From contig NW_004443563.1 in NCBI RefSeq assembly GCF_000330505.1, positions 22,892 through 86,891 on the forward strand: DNA of 64,000 bases, read 5' to 3'. This document shows, piece after piece, positions 37,101-47,870 of the stretch. Each line of letters opens with the position of its first letter. Position 1 is the first letter of the stretch. A model generated the notes under the pieces. That model worked only from the letters and a program-made list of their open reading frames with translations. It was not told the origin of the DNA and did no database searches. The DNA comes from Entamoeba invadens IP1. Lineage: Eukaryota; Evosea; Mastigamoebida; Endamoebidae. Made by a program: the position numbers and the translations under genes.

Positions 37101-38570
37101 AGGAGTAATATACCAATCTTCTAAATCCAGTGGACAATAAGGCTCAACGTAACTTATTCCAAATATGTTATCTTTGTACTTGATATCACTGACATGGCAA
37201 AATATCTTTTTAAAAGAACCAATTCTCAATAATTTTCCGTTTAATAACATTGAGTAAGTTTTATCGGTTTTGAATGTTCCATTAAAACCAGTTTCGGAGT
37301 ATATAAAATCGAAATTAGTTGAATTTAAATTGATCCACTGGGAAAATAGAAAACTGTGTGTAATTATTAAAGGAAAATCTCTTATTGTTCGTTCATAAGA
37401 ATGTATAGTGAACATACCCATTTGGGTGTTGTTTTTCACAATAATTAACGAATTTCCTGATACCGAACACTCCCCCACTTCCCATATCATTGTAAAGCTG
37501 TTGATCACTGGGAAATTTGAAAGCGTCTGAAGTCCATTCATAACTATTTTTCCTTTTGTACTAGTTTTCAAATAGTTTGTATGAAAAAATGCATTATCAA
37601 ATAACGATAAAGTACCACCAACAATAGTGCTGTTGGTTGTAACGTCACTACTGTCTTTCATTTGGATTGTAATATTATCATCGGTTCTTAAGCTTTTGGT
37701 TATTATCATTTGTGTGTGGTCATTCATAACTAAAAATGCATTATCTTTTAAATATAAATCGGTTATGGTTTGTATTGTAGAGTCTCCCCTCATTATTAAA
37801 AACGAGTCACTATACATAAAAATGTTTACTGAATTCATAAAAGATTTATTTTTCATTTCTACATATGTATTATCAGTAACAACAATTTGACTCCAAAAAT
37901 ACAATATTCCATTTCCTTCAAGAAATACAGAAGAATTGGAACAAAGATATAAAGTTTGTGTAGAGTTAAGACAGCCATTGTCTTTTATCATCAAAGTAGA
38001 ATTCCCTTTTTTGAATTGCATTGTTTTTGTGTGAATAGTAGAAGTACCTTCAATTGAACAAAAAGTGTTGTTATAAAAATACGTTTCATTAAAGTTAACA
38101 GTTGAGTTGTTTTTCAAAAAGAGAATAGAGTTGTTATTAAAACAACTAGATAAATATATTGTCAGTGTTGCATTATCTTCAAGACGAATTTGAGAATCTC
38201 CTGAAAAAGTGGCTTGATTATTTAATTTCATAATTGAACGATCATGAAGATGTATTTGAGAATTGGAATTGAAATATGTTTTCTTCGAAACTGATATACT
38301 ACTTGATGAATTCATTTCTATCACTCCAAATCCATCAACATTTAAAAATTGTTTGATACTCAATTGTGCATTCCCTGTTGTGGACAATAGTGATTCTTCG
38401 GTTGAACAATTTGTAATTGAAAGGTTTCCATTAAAAGTGCAACTATTAGCCAACTCAAATGAATCACAAAGTGGACTTTGAAATAAACAAGCAACGCCCA
38501 CAACAACGGATATAAGAAAGCAATACACATTTACATGTAAACGAGTGGTAAATAAATTGACAAGTATCAT
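34107..38570 (-). CDS. Transmembrane kinase (TMK), intact
   Basis: Single 1487-residue frame from ATG at 38568-38570. It has an N-terminal hydrophobic signal region (VYCFLISVVVGVACLF) and about 550 residues of short Ser/Asn/Thr-rich strand repeats that look like a beta-helix or BspA-free adhesive domain. CxxC-rich modules (about residues 600-1040) follow, then a membrane span (VVWWVILLCLLFVILLLM, about residue 1045) and a kinase domain from about residue 1225. Kinase motifs present: LGEGSFGVVYKG, VAIKKMK, HRDIKPDN, DFG and GTPVYMAPE, so it should be active. It is the only TMK in the window with no break. Family knowledge places it at the plasma membrane as a receptor kinase; specificity and ligand cannot be read from the sequence. 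Confidence 0.94.
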   Translation of the reverse strand: MILVNLFTTRLHVNVYCFLISVVVGVACLFQSPLCDSFELANSCTFNGNLSITNCSTEESLLSTTGNAQLSIKQFLNVDGFGVIEMNSSSSISVSKKTYFNSNSQIHLHDRSIMKLNNQATFSGDSQIRLEDNATLTIYLSSCFNNNSILFLKNNSTVNFNETYFYNNTFCSIEGTSTIHTKTMQFKKGNSTLMIKDNGCLNSTQTLYLCSNSSVFLEGNGILYFWSQIVVTDNTYVEMKNKSFMNSVNIFMYSDSFLIMRGDSTIQTITDLYLKDNAFLVMNDHTQMIITKSLRTDDNITIQMKDSSDVTTNSTIVGGTLSLFDNAFFHTNYLKTSTKGKIVMNGLQTLSNFPVINSFTMIWEVGECSVSGNSLIIVKNNTQMGMFTIHSYERTIRDFPLIITHSFLFSQWINLNSTNFDFIYSETGFNGTFKTDKTYSMLLNGKLLRIGSFKKIFCHVSDIKYKDNIFGISYVEPYCPLDLEDWYITPLKNITQLRIDTEQYQNNKNISGLVKLKNEDQFGDESATIDNAQISFVKTDSIVVEIVTNKSLEISLNELTKTVLFLSVTDLFIGNVKYNAALNTKDEFKIVYGLNCGYGLYNKTTQQCEYQNYCNNLKCEYCHFNTKRCISCKLGFILMNGECVNSSNCLITNSDRCLKCSIGFLLINGKCFNSSDCILFNVNGKCQICDNHNGFVNNNGKCQYKNIYTEVVSNWNIISCQNGYYVETNLTTSMCINCAITYSNTIQCENGKETQCNSTSLMSDDMKCETNKCKNLKDENGKYLFDSNNCKTILNSKCVECENEFFVFNFSCKTNKIDYCEIQNSGGCLRCINSYYDDDTSKTCEKCDSSCLTCVGHSTLCLSCPIGTFVSNNKCISNVELAGKCIQFASFGSGCIQCKEGYFRVGLDCLECDKKCLTCNNKENCLVCNSTNYKTSFGDCLPRYTIEGCDVEVTQNGCSKCKKNYYMFNSNECSLCGQKCQTCVNKNSCTSCDETLILTTNGSCVGLSLIANCMKITHSKCSKCTFWNIPNDDGKLCIKHVVWWVILLCLLFVILLLMTFILIITLVIKKILLNIQKKRDNITTVFEMKRSNVHFITLLGGVCVSSKEINFNLDVDEIPVNKETSQLFCVGNENRSIVKLQITSISKNDKYSIKVVPKIVTLKRGYACEFSIYIKPVCTCNISESIQIVSQLLKNEEVKYNTISIYGSTQQSTRIDYNELIEEKKLGEGSFGVVYKGTFRGNTVAIKKMKEFKNEESSIVEFEKEVNMLDKFRSENIVHFYGAVFIPNHICMVTEFAEYGSLQDLIKHKKSDEISNKIRVKMLLDAGKGILYLHENGILHRDIKPDNILVFSLELNQQVNAKLTDFGSSRNINMMMTNMTFTKGIGTPVYMAPEVLRQDKYTKSADIYSFAITMYECLRWKEAYDKQTFKFPWKIAEFVISGKRLDKLECITKQQFEIIEKCWEENILKRITIQDVVILVESVFIQK

Positions 38571-41311
38571 AATATTTAATTAAAGTTATTTGCTGGTCAA
38601 ATATTTGCAAAAAAGTAAAAACACGTTTTTTATAATAGAAAAATTACTTTTTAAAAGTTTTTTATGAATATTAATCATATATATATAATGTATTTATATA
38701 TAGTGGGTCTGTAATTTTATTTTTGAAAAATTGTGTTCAAAAAACACATGAATAATTGGAAGTCAAATATGGTTATCATTTGTTATAAGTTTTATTCTAT
38801 TTTTTAAACATTATTGTGAAAAAAATACAATCTTGTTATTAAACAATAAAAACCACAAACTTTGTATAAAAACAAAATTACATTTTTGCATTATAAATAT
38901 AAAATAAAAATTGACTGAGACAAAAATTACTCAAAAAATTAATCAAGAAAATATTAAAACAGTTTTATTTTATTAAATTACTATATTGTTATTTAACTGA
39001 TATTCAAAATCAAATGTATTATCAAATAACAAGTTTTATTAAATAAATTATCAAGTGACTATAAACCAGGTTTAAATAATTTTTATCGTTTTTTAAATAA
39101 AATTGGGATTTTAAATGAGTTTTATTATTTTCTCAATAATTGATTTTGATTTACACTCAAAAATATTTGTTTTTGTTGTGCGCACAACACATTTATCAAT
39201 ATAAAAACATAATTTAATACAAAATATATTGATGGGTTTATTAAAACGTGACTATACGTCGTCTTAATTGATCTTTTTAACTGTTAGTATTAATAACGTT
39301 AGTTTAATACATGAAATTGTTTTAGAAACAAAATTGTTAAGATTTTCAATTTCATTAATAACCAACTGACTGAACACTTAAAAATTTTTTTCATATTAAT
39401 TCAAATTTTTGTTGTAAATAACATTATTTTCATGACAACTTCTTTTGCTTTGACATCCAATATTTTGTTATTTGTAAATAGTTAATTTGATATTATATTC
39501 CAATATCACTTTTTAGTAATATTATCGCAACATCCATGATAATATGTTTTTTGTTTACATTTAACTAGTTTTAAATTAAAAAATGATGTGAAACAAAAAC
39601 TTGTTTTTTAATAAGAAAATGTAACATTGAACATAACCTGCATAATATCAAAATTATACATAATAACGTTACAAATTAAAACATATTTGTATTTGTAATT
39701 GAGACATACACATATATTTACATGTGGTATAAAAATCAATATCTTGCTGTTTATGGGCTTGAAGTAATTGCCATTCTAAAACATTTAGAATGTTTTAGAA
39801 TGGATATATATTATCAACTTTGGGTTACAATACGGTTTAAATAATTAACTTATTGTTCAATTTATACTCATATGTATTGAAAAATATAGTTTTACATTTC
39901 ATAAACCTTTAATTTATCGACTAATGATAATAAAATGCATTTGAATAACTATTTAATTTAAAACTGTTTATTAATATATAATAAACAAATAACAACAAAA
40001 CTACACATCAAAACCCATTTAAACATATATAATGGCATTTCATTTTATTGTGATTTTTTAAATGATAAATTAATAATTAACACCTGTTCATAATCAACTT
40101 TTTCTATTTTTAATCAAAACAATAAACTATTTATTGTTTTGATTTTTATGGAAAAAATTTTATAATTTCATAAAAAACTTTATAATTAACGAAATATATA
40201 ATTAATCATATATTTATTATTTATTTACCAATTTTTGATTTGTTTGATAAAGTAAATTATTGTAATTATTAATTTATAATATTTAATTGTTATTATTAAT
40301 AAGTATTGCACACAAGAATTAAGAATTGTTATATGACGAAGTGTGTATAAAACAGATGTAATTTGTAATAATATTTAACCAAATGTACATATAAATGCAT
40401 ATGAAGTTATTCCTTAATACGGTTTTGTCCGTTTTATTACATAAGAACAAGAAAAAGCAAATGAACAATATGGTGTCACTTTTTTAATAATATTCATGAG
40501 GGATTCTTAATTTTAAACTATTAATTATTTATCATTTAGTAGTAAAATAATTATAATTCAAACAAATAAAAAAGCGAAAACAGAACTTTTGATTCATGAA
40601 TACATTTTTAAAAGAAAATTTGCTCCTTTCGAAATGTCAAGTTGGTTGTCTTTTTCCATTTTCACATACTTTTGATTATGTCAGACAGTTTACGAATAAA
40701 TGGGTAGAATTATTAACAATTAATCGGGTTTAATAAGTAAACATAATAAGTGAAAGCATATTTTATCCCAAAAACATCTTCCAATGATTCTATTAATAGT
40801 TTGATCTATTTATTAAACTATTATCTCGCATTTTCAACTTTTTATTACCAAAATGTTTCTTCCTTGTATTTCCCAGACTATTTTTTAACATTTCAAATAT
40901 AAAAGCATCATTTTTTTCGTATTTGGGGTGAAGTAAACGAGCAGAGTGTTTGATGAAACAATACATTCCAAATTATTATTTTGTTTTTTTGTATTACGAT
41001 TGGACTCTCCATATAAACGGGATTATTATCCAAATTCTTAACTTTGAACTTATTTAATTATTTTTGGACACTCTGTTTCAATGAGCCAATAATTCAGAAT
41101 CAAAACATCCACGTTTTCCAAACAAAAAAATTCCAACGTATTTTTTTTCTTTTCTCGCCATTTATTTCTTCGTTTTCGGGATTATTTGGTCAACTTTCCT
41201 CTTTGCAAATCCATCATTCTCTTCGAAAATTTTTATTAATTATTTTGCACCTTTTGAATACTTTTCAACCAAACAAATAATTCGTAAAAAAAAGTTTGTT
41301 CGACACAAAAT
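38571..41311. other. Long AT-rich spacer between divergent genes
   Basis: About 2.7 kb with no supported gene. It contains a perfect short palindrome at 39771-39803. The open frame at 41044-41280 is a pyrimidine-rich low-complexity stretch next to the promoter of the following gene and is not supported as coding. Confidence 0.55.
39771..39803. repeat. Perfect 15-bp palindrome with 3-nt loop
   Basis: Arms CCATTCTAAAACATT and AATGTTTTAGAATGG separated by TAG. It lies alone in an AT-rich spacer. It could be a cruciform or hairpin-forming site, or a protein-binding palindrome; no coding or transposon context was seen. Confidence 0.85.
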
Positions 41312-41321
41312 TCCTATATAA
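41312..41321 (+). promoter_or_regulatory. TATA-like element upstream of peptidoglycan-binding protein gene
   Basis: CTATATAAAC lies about 30 bp before the ATG at 41347. An initiator-like AATTCAAAAA follows just before the start codon. This spacing agrees with the short leaders of Entamoeba messages. Inference from sequence only. Confidence 0.45.
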
Positions 41322-41346
41322 ACCGAATACTTTCAATTCAAAAAGC

Positions 41347-42783
41347 ATGTTATTACCACTCCTCCTTATCTGTTTCACACTCACTCAAGCAGACGAACAG
41401 ACAAAACACGTCCAGACGATGTTAATAGTATTGGGATACTCCTGTGGTTCCAATGGCGCTGACGGCCAGATGGGTCCAAGCACCAAGGCGGCGATCAAAC
41501 AATTCCAAAGTGATTATGGACTTGCTGTTGATGGTATAGCTGGCCCCCAGACCATTGCCAAATTAGAGCAGTTGACCAATTATTCTGCACAGACCCAATA
41601 TGTTCAAACGATGTTAATTCAATTGGGGTATTCCTGTGGATCTTCTGGTGCTGATGGTTTCAATGGTCCAAGCACAGTTGCTGCAATCACACAATTCCAG
41701 AAAGACTACGGCTTGAAAGTCGATGGCGATGCTGGTCCCGAGACTATCGCCAAACTAGAACAACTCACAAACCCATCTTCTGGCTATTCAGAGGAGACTA
41801 AACACATCCAAACGATGTTGATCTTATTAGGCTTTTCGTGTGGATCTTCTGGTGCTGATGGGTATATGGGCCCAAGCACAGTCCAAGCCATCACACAATT
41901 CCAAATCAAATACGGTTTAAAAGTCGATGGAGATGCCGGACCCGAGACAATAGCAAAATTAGAACAACTCACAAATTACTCAGCACAGACAAAACACGTG
42001 CAAACGATGTTAATTCAATTGGGATACAACTGTGGACCAACAGGCGCTGATGGGTTTGATGGGACTCAGACAATTGCGGCTATTAAACAATTCCAAAGTG
42101 ATTACGGACTCCAAGTGGACGGCATTGCTGGCCCTCAGACCATCGCCAAATTGGAAGAATTGACAAGTGGGAAACCATCGAGTGGAAGTGGCTCCCCAGC
42201 TATTCAACCAGTGGGAGGAAATGTTAACTCAAACAACCAAAACAGTTCGCCGTACCCTCCATGTCAGTCGCAGACAAGATGTCACCAAGAAGTCTATTAT
42301 AATCAATGCGACGGAAGATGGAAGTACTCAATGTACTCAGATAGAGGAAATACGGGCAACACTATCTGCACGAGTGGATGTGGACCTACAGCTATGGCTA
42401 TGGTCGTTGCTACATTCAAAGATAGATCAGTCACTCCAGTACAAATGGCACAATACTCTATGGACCACGGAATGAAAAACGACAACGAAGGAACCTACTG
42501 GGAATTCTTCTGTTCAGTTGCAAGCAAATATGGAATGAGGTGCGAACAGAGAAGTTGCTCGGATATGAATTATATCAGATCAAAAATAGACGCAGGTGCT
42601 CTAGGAATCGCGTCTATGGCACCAGGTCAATGGACTCAAGGAGGACACTTCATTTCTATCAACTCGTTCGACGGTGACATGTTGTGGGCACACGATCCAA
42701 ATTACAGAGAGGGAAAAAGCGTGTCACAGAAAATTTCGACTTTTAAGAGCGAGTGCAAACAATTCTGGATTCTTCAGAAGTAA
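41347..42783 (+). CDS. Secreted protein: four peptidoglycan-binding repeats plus C39-like cysteine peptidase domain
   Basis: I start at ATG 41347 because it opens a clear signal peptide (MLLPLLLICFTLTQA); the upstream open frame begins with TTG. Four PG_binding_1 repeats of 64-68 residues follow, each with TMLI-LG-xCG, GADG, AI-QFQ-YGL-VDG and GP-TIAKLE. A Ser/Gly/Asn linker leads to a C-terminal domain of about 170 residues with TSGCGPTAMAMV, GGHFISI and HDPN. These carry the Cys, His and Asp/Asn expected for a papain-fold C39-type peptidase or amidase. The layout is that of bacterial or phage cell-wall hydrolases, so a role in digesting bacterial peptidoglycan after secretion or in phagosomes is likely. 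Bacterial origin by transfer is an inference. The repeats are close to each other in DNA, so they were duplicated fairly recently. Confidence 0.9.
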   Translation: MLLPLLLICFTLTQADEQTKHVQTMLIVLGYSCGSNGADGQMGPSTKAAIKQFQSDYGLAVDGIAGPQTIAKLEQLTNYSAQTQYVQTMLIQLGYSCGSSGADGFNGPSTVAAITQFQKDYGLKVDGDAGPETIAKLEQLTNPSSGYSEETKHIQTMLILLGFSCGSSGADGYMGPSTVQAITQFQIKYGLKVDGDAGPETIAKLEQLTNYSAQTKHVQTMLIQLGYNCGPTGADGFDGTQTIAAIKQFQSDYGLQVDGIAGPQTIAKLEELTSGKPSSGSGSPAIQPVGGNVNSNNQNSSPYPPCQSQTRCHQEVYYNQCDGRWKYSMYSDRGNTGNTICTSGCGPTAMAMVVATFKDRSVTPVQMAQYSMDHGMKNDNEGTYWEFFCSVASKYGMRCEQRSCSDMNYIRSKIDAGALGIASMAPGQWTQGGHFISINSFDGDMLWAHDPNYREGKSVSQKISTFKSECKQFWILQK

Positions 42784-43438
42784 AAAATAAGGGATGGAAA
42801 GTAAGTGATTTTTTCAGGTATATTTTTATTTAAAAACATCATTAAAAAGTTTTTATGAGAAAACAAACTCATATATTTTATTTAAATGTTTTTAAAATAT
42901 ATTATTGTTCTTCATTTTAATAATAATCATATCATCAAATCAGTAAAACATACATTTATATATACAGTGAAAATACGTTTGAAAATGATGGGAAAATAGT
43001 TTGAAAATGACAGATTTTATTTTAAAAGGACAAGATTTTAAATAAAAAGGATGAAAATAAAAATCTAGGTGTAAGATCATTTTGCTATAAAATAATTATA
43101 AAGTCAGTCGATAAACGTTGTCTTTTTGACAAAAAACAATCGATTATTATTTCAAAAAAGAGAATTGGGTAAAACGTGAAAAATACCAAAACAATTGGGA
43201 TAAATTTTTGGGACAGCTTTTTGTAATATTTCAATCTTTATGGTTTAAAAAGTACCAGATAACGTTTGAAATAAACTGTATGAGATAATTTTGTCGCGAT
43301 TTTTTGAATAACAATTTAATAAATAATTGCTATTTGAATCAATTCAAATACTACATATATAGACTTTAAATTTAAATTATTAATAACAAGAATAAGAAGT
43401 TGTAACGATAGAGTCAATTATAACTAATTTGGTGCTTA
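42784..43438. other. Intergenic spacer
   Basis: AT-rich region between convergent genes; nothing recognised. Confidence 0.5.
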
Positions 43439-43732
43439 TTAGTCTCGTCTCAAATTGTTGTCTTCGTGCTCCTTGACCGCAATGACAACACCAGTTGTCA
43501 CCGCCGCTGCTCCAGCAACAGCAGCTACACCGGCTCCAACGGCAAGCACTGGAAGTAAGACTGGACCGGCTACAACTGCTGCGCCCGCTTGGAGAATCGC
43601 ATAAAGTGCTGCAAAGACTACAACCATGTCAACTGTGTGTCTTTGTAGTTTGGTGCTCAGTTTATAAAGCAGGTGATAACGCGTCTGATGATGACTTTGT
43701 GATACACTTTGTGTCAAGAAGCCGACTTTCAT
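43439..43732 (-). CDS. Small hydrophobic Ala/Val/Gly-rich membrane protein
   Basis: A 97-residue frame with ATG at 43730-43732. From about residue 36 the protein is a continuous hydrophobic stretch with two likely membrane helices (VVVFAALYAILQAGAAVV, then LLPVLAVGAGVAAVAGAAAV), ending in a charged tail (VKEHEDNNLRRD). GC content is well above the flanks, which supports coding. The first 35 residues are basic and could be a leader; an internal ATG at the first helix is an alternative start. No family recognised. Confidence 0.6.
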   Translation of the reverse strand: MKVGFLTQSVSQSHHQTRYHLLYKLSTKLQRHTVDMVVVFAALYAILQAGAAVVAGPVLLPVLAVGAGVAAVAGAAAVTTGVVIAVKEHEDNNLRRD

Positions 43733-44145
43733 TACTTACTTTTTGTAGTAAAATGTATTATTAATATAACTTTAGTTTTCTTGATAATTTTTTAATATAT
43801 ATATTAGTAAATAAACCATGTAATTCAAGTTATTTGATATAATGAAGACTTATTTCAAAATAACGCAAAATTGATAGAGTTAATAATAACAAAAATATCA
43901 CATTTTGATAGAAATAGAAAGATATTTTGATACGAGAAATTTACTTACCAAAATATAATAACAAATTGAATAGAATTGTTATAATAAATAGAATTAAACT
44001 ATATTTTGGATTGATATTGAAAACAATGTTTCTTCAAAATGAGTAATACATTCACAACAACTGACTTACGAAATGTAAACAATATGTGTAGAGACAATAA
44101 GATAAACGAAGAAGGGATAAAATATGAAGTAGATGAAGTGATGAA
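43733..44145. other. Intergenic spacer
   Basis: AT-rich, nothing recognised. Confidence 0.45.
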
Positions 44146-44654
44146 TTATTTGTTGTTGTGAGCTGTGAGCATAGCGAGTGTGTCCAATCTGACGACAGTT
44201 GTGTAATTTGTGTTGTAGTATGAGTCGTCGAATGGTTTTGTGTCTTTGTGGATGACAACACAAGTGAGATGTTGACACCCGACAAAGCACTTATCGGCCA
44301 GGTAGATAGCTTTGTGAGGGAGTGTGACGTCACACAGTGCCTTGCAGTTGAAGAAACACGATGCCCAAATAGCATTGACACTTTGTGGCACGACAATGTG
44401 TTGAAGTGATATGCACTCGTTGAAAGTTTCTTGTTTGAGTTCGGTGATGAGTGATGGCAGTGTGACTGCACTCAACGTGTCGCAACACGAGAAGCACTTT
44501 CTGCCAAGAGAGGTGACTGTTTGTGGCAAATTTGCGCATTTCAGCTGTTTGCAGTTGCTGAACGCAGAGTCGCCGATTTTGATGAGTCTGCACATCTTCT
44601 CGAATGTGACTGCTTGCAAACTCACACACAACTCAAAGCAGTGGTCTTCAATTG
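44146..44654 (-). pseudogene. BspA-like LRR protein gene, 3' part, separated from its 5' part by a MULE
   Basis: C-terminal LRR_5/BspA repeats (for example CKQLKCANLPQTVTSLGRKC) ending in a non-repeat tail and stop at 44146. The frame is open through the 9-bp target duplication at 44646-44654. It continues the frame of the 5' part at 48094-49141 without any shift: Ser-Thr-Ile-Glu, then Asp-His-Cys-Phe. As it stands this piece has no start or promoter of its own. Confidence 0.9.
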
Positions 44655-44876
44655 ATCTGAGTTAAATGGGCGTACCAATATAATGGGCGTACTCTTTTAT
44701 TGGGCGTACTCGTTATATAAATAGTAATAATGATTATTTTACACAAATTATTTAACATTAATATATTACATTATTTAACTTTTATTATAATTTATCGAAT
44801 ATACAATCTATTATTAATAATATCCTTTGATTCAAACAAATACTTTACATTTATTTGACACACTTGTTGTATTATT
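44655..44876 (+). repeat. MULE terminal inverted repeat with tandem GGGCGTAC motifs, left
   Basis: Reverse complement of about 47871-48093. It contains three copies of GGGCGTACC or GGGCGTACTC at 44668, 44685 and 44702, spaced exactly 17 bp. Such regular subterminal repeats are candidates for transposase-binding sites (inference). Confidence 0.9.
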
Positions 44877-45194
44877 TCTTATTTAAGTTGTTTAAAACAA
44901 ATATATGGTTTTTTTTATTTGTTTGCTTGTTAAATTAATATAATAATATTATATACATTTATTATATGCATACAAAAATAAATACATTTTAAAAACGTGC
45001 CTTTATATTGTCTTTTAATTGTTTTTACTACATTTAATAATTGTTGTTGACCATCTATAAATTGTTTTTCTATATTGCACACATTTTAATACATTTGAAG
45101 AAATACATTAAAATAAAAGTATATTTTTGTTCATTTATATATCAATTAATAATGAAATTACAGTATTATTAAAATATCACATATAAATAATCGA

Positions 45195-47064
45195 TTAAAT
45201 ATCTTTTGTTTTTCTTTTATGTTTTTCTTTTGCAATTTGTTGTATAACTGTTTTCTTTTTTCGTTTTAGACGACGTATTGGTTTATCTATTTTTTCATGA
45301 GAATTACTGTTATTTGGATCGGACACAATTGATGATAATGGGATTTCTTGCTGAATGTCGACCTCTAAGTCTGGACAACGTGATTGTGAAATTTCACATG
45401 ATATTCTTGAAAATTCTTCTCTTGTTCTATCCGTTATACTTGAAGTAAATTCTGTTTCTATTGTTTCCTCTAAATCCAACTGTTGTTCTTCTGATATTGA
45501 AATTATTTGAGATAAAAACACTTTGCTCATTTCAATTGAGTTAGCACTCGAACTTTTTCTTGATTCTTTGCAAGAAAAATAATAAGACATGTAGCTTATT
45601 GAAATTGCGTCAAGATAAGATAAATCAGTTAAAAACAATCCAGCTTTCATCTTATCGTTAATTTCAGTTATTTTTCTTTTAAACTCTGTTATTGATTTTG
45701 ACACGTTCTTTGAATTGACACCATTAAGAAATAAAGCGTAGTTTTCAAATACAACGTTTTCAACTTCATGAAGAATGTGTGTCAATATATAAATATTAGG
45801 ATGAACACGGTCATATATTACTTAATCCACTGTGGTAACTTTCACAATTATTATTGGTTCTGTCATTCAAATCAAACTGAGAAATGCGAGCAATTTGTTC
45901 GGGAGAAGAAATCCACTGACTTTTATAATAATCAATCACTCTTCTAAATTTGTCGGCGATATCTCCTTTAAGGCCATACTTTTCATCAAAAGCGAGATTT
46001 TCAAAACACCATTCAAAACAAGATTTCAATTTATCACTTGGTACAAACGGAAGTGCCATTAATCTTCTTGCCCAGAGATGTAAAAGAGGGTCATTATTGT
46101 ACTGTGAAGACAACCCCTCTTGTGACATTCTTTTCCATACAGCTTGATTTATATGGAAAAAACAAATGTGGATATCACATCCAAAAACATTTTTGGCAGG
46201 GACAAATGCAGCTGGTTGACAATCAGATATAAATGTCAACCCATCTTTGGACTCACCATTAGGTCCATTAATAATAAAAGTTTTGATCGCTTCAAATGCT
46301 CTTTCAAAAGTTGCTTTTTTTTCGTTGGGCATCAATAAAAATGCTATTGCAAAACAATTTCCATTTATTAATGCATGAATTGTGTATAAACATTTTATTA
46401 TTGAAGATGCTATTTTGTAAGTGCCATCACCAAAAAACGTGTAACTCAATTTGGCGATACGTTGTTGAAAAAATGAAGAAAAAATCAGAACGCGCTCTTC
46501 GTCTGGTTGTGTTATTTTTGAATCAAAAAAGAGAAACGAGTTATTTGTTTCTTCTATTGAAATACCTCTCTTTGTCACCGAAAGATGATTCGGTAAAACA
46601 AACGAATCAAAAGATAAAGGCAATACATCCAATACACATCTTTGCATTCTCTTAATGAAACTCAAGTATTTTTGTATTCTTCCTTTTTCGTCACGAATGA
46701 AATTTTTGTCATTTAAAACGAGTATAAGAATTGTTTTTGCTTTTAATATTAAATGTTTCTCGACTGTTCTGACACATATAGCATGATTGTTTCTATCTGC
46801 AAACAACTTGTTGTGATCAAAAGAACACGTGTGTTTTCCAGTCTTTTTGAATTCTCCATTATCAAAGAAAACCACTTTTGCGGAACAACCTCTTGCATTT
46901 GCCGAACAAATGTAAACATTGGTTATTGATGGGTTTTTCCTTTTGCTTTTTTCATCCTTGGAAAAGTGTTTGTAACAAAAACATTCAAGGCACATAAAGT
47001 CGTAATTGGTTGTACCAGGACGTACAGTACGATAATTTGTAAAAAACATAGGTACCATATTCAT
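45195..47064 (-). CDS. MULE transposase, one frameshift
   Basis: Frame one runs 47064-45811 (ATG at 47062-47064), frame two continues to 45195. They join near 45813-45820 where the read has one base too many, giving about 620 residues. An N-terminal FLYWCH-type zinc domain is visible (CLECFCYKHF, RGCSAKVVFF, HTCSFDH). Catalytic motifs are DGTY, FISDCQPAA and HICFFHINQAVWKRM, then the RTNNNCESYHSGL glutamate region. A basic C-terminal tail (KPIRRLKRKKKTVIQQ) could bind DNA or direct nuclear import. All catalytic residues are present. Whether the shift is real decides if the element is autonomous. Confidence 0.88.
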
Positions 47065-47870
47065 TTCTTATTTTTGTTGATTATCTAGATTTCGATTTAA
47101 GTGGGTTGTTGATCGAATAATGTTTCTTAAATGTTCTAAAAACATGTAAATATGACGTTAACAAAATTTAAAAAAGTTGATTTCGAGTGGTTTTTCATCA
47201 AATATCGAGTACGCCCGTTGATTATTTTTAAGGGAGTTATTTAATTTAGTTTAAATAATTATAAATATTAAATAAATATTTTCGATAATTAATAAATATG
47301 TAAAGATTAAAAATATATAAAAATTAACACGTTTGGATTTATTTTTTGCTTAATTTTAACATAATAAACATTAAAGTGTCAAAATGATCGATAGTTGAAA
47401 TATAATAAAACAATACATACAACATAAAAGTTTATTTGTTTATATAAATTAAACCAATTTTAATTACATAATTAGATAAATAATAATAAATAATTTATTA
47501 ATAATAAAACTCTAACACATATTGTTTTTTGTTGATATAAATATATTACATATTTTTAACCCATACTATTGATACAATTCATATCAAAAATATAAAAATA
47601 AGGTATTTACTATTCGGTTGTGGTTGTTCATATAATACTCTTATAGTCCATCTTCTTTTTGAACTCCAAATTCTTTAATATTTTTTTAATGTTATAAATT
47701 CATTATTATAAATATGTCAATATTTTTTTGATATCCTTAAATTGATTTTTAATGTGTTGATTATTATTATTTAAAACTCATATTTTCATTCAAATATTAA
47801 AAAAATAAATTTGTCTTTTTATACTTAAACAAAATTTAAATTTATTTGTAAAATATGACAATTAATAATT
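47065..47870. other. Non-coding interior of the MULE, upstream of transposase
   Basis: AT-rich, should contain the transposase promoter. One internal copy of the terminal motif, as GAGTACGCCC on the plus strand, lies at 47207-47216. Confidence 0.5.

Noticed and set aside
41044..41280. 78-codon open frame upstream of the peptidoglycan-binding protein gene
   Set aside because: Pyrimidine-rich low-complexity stretch at promoter distance; no domain and no start context.
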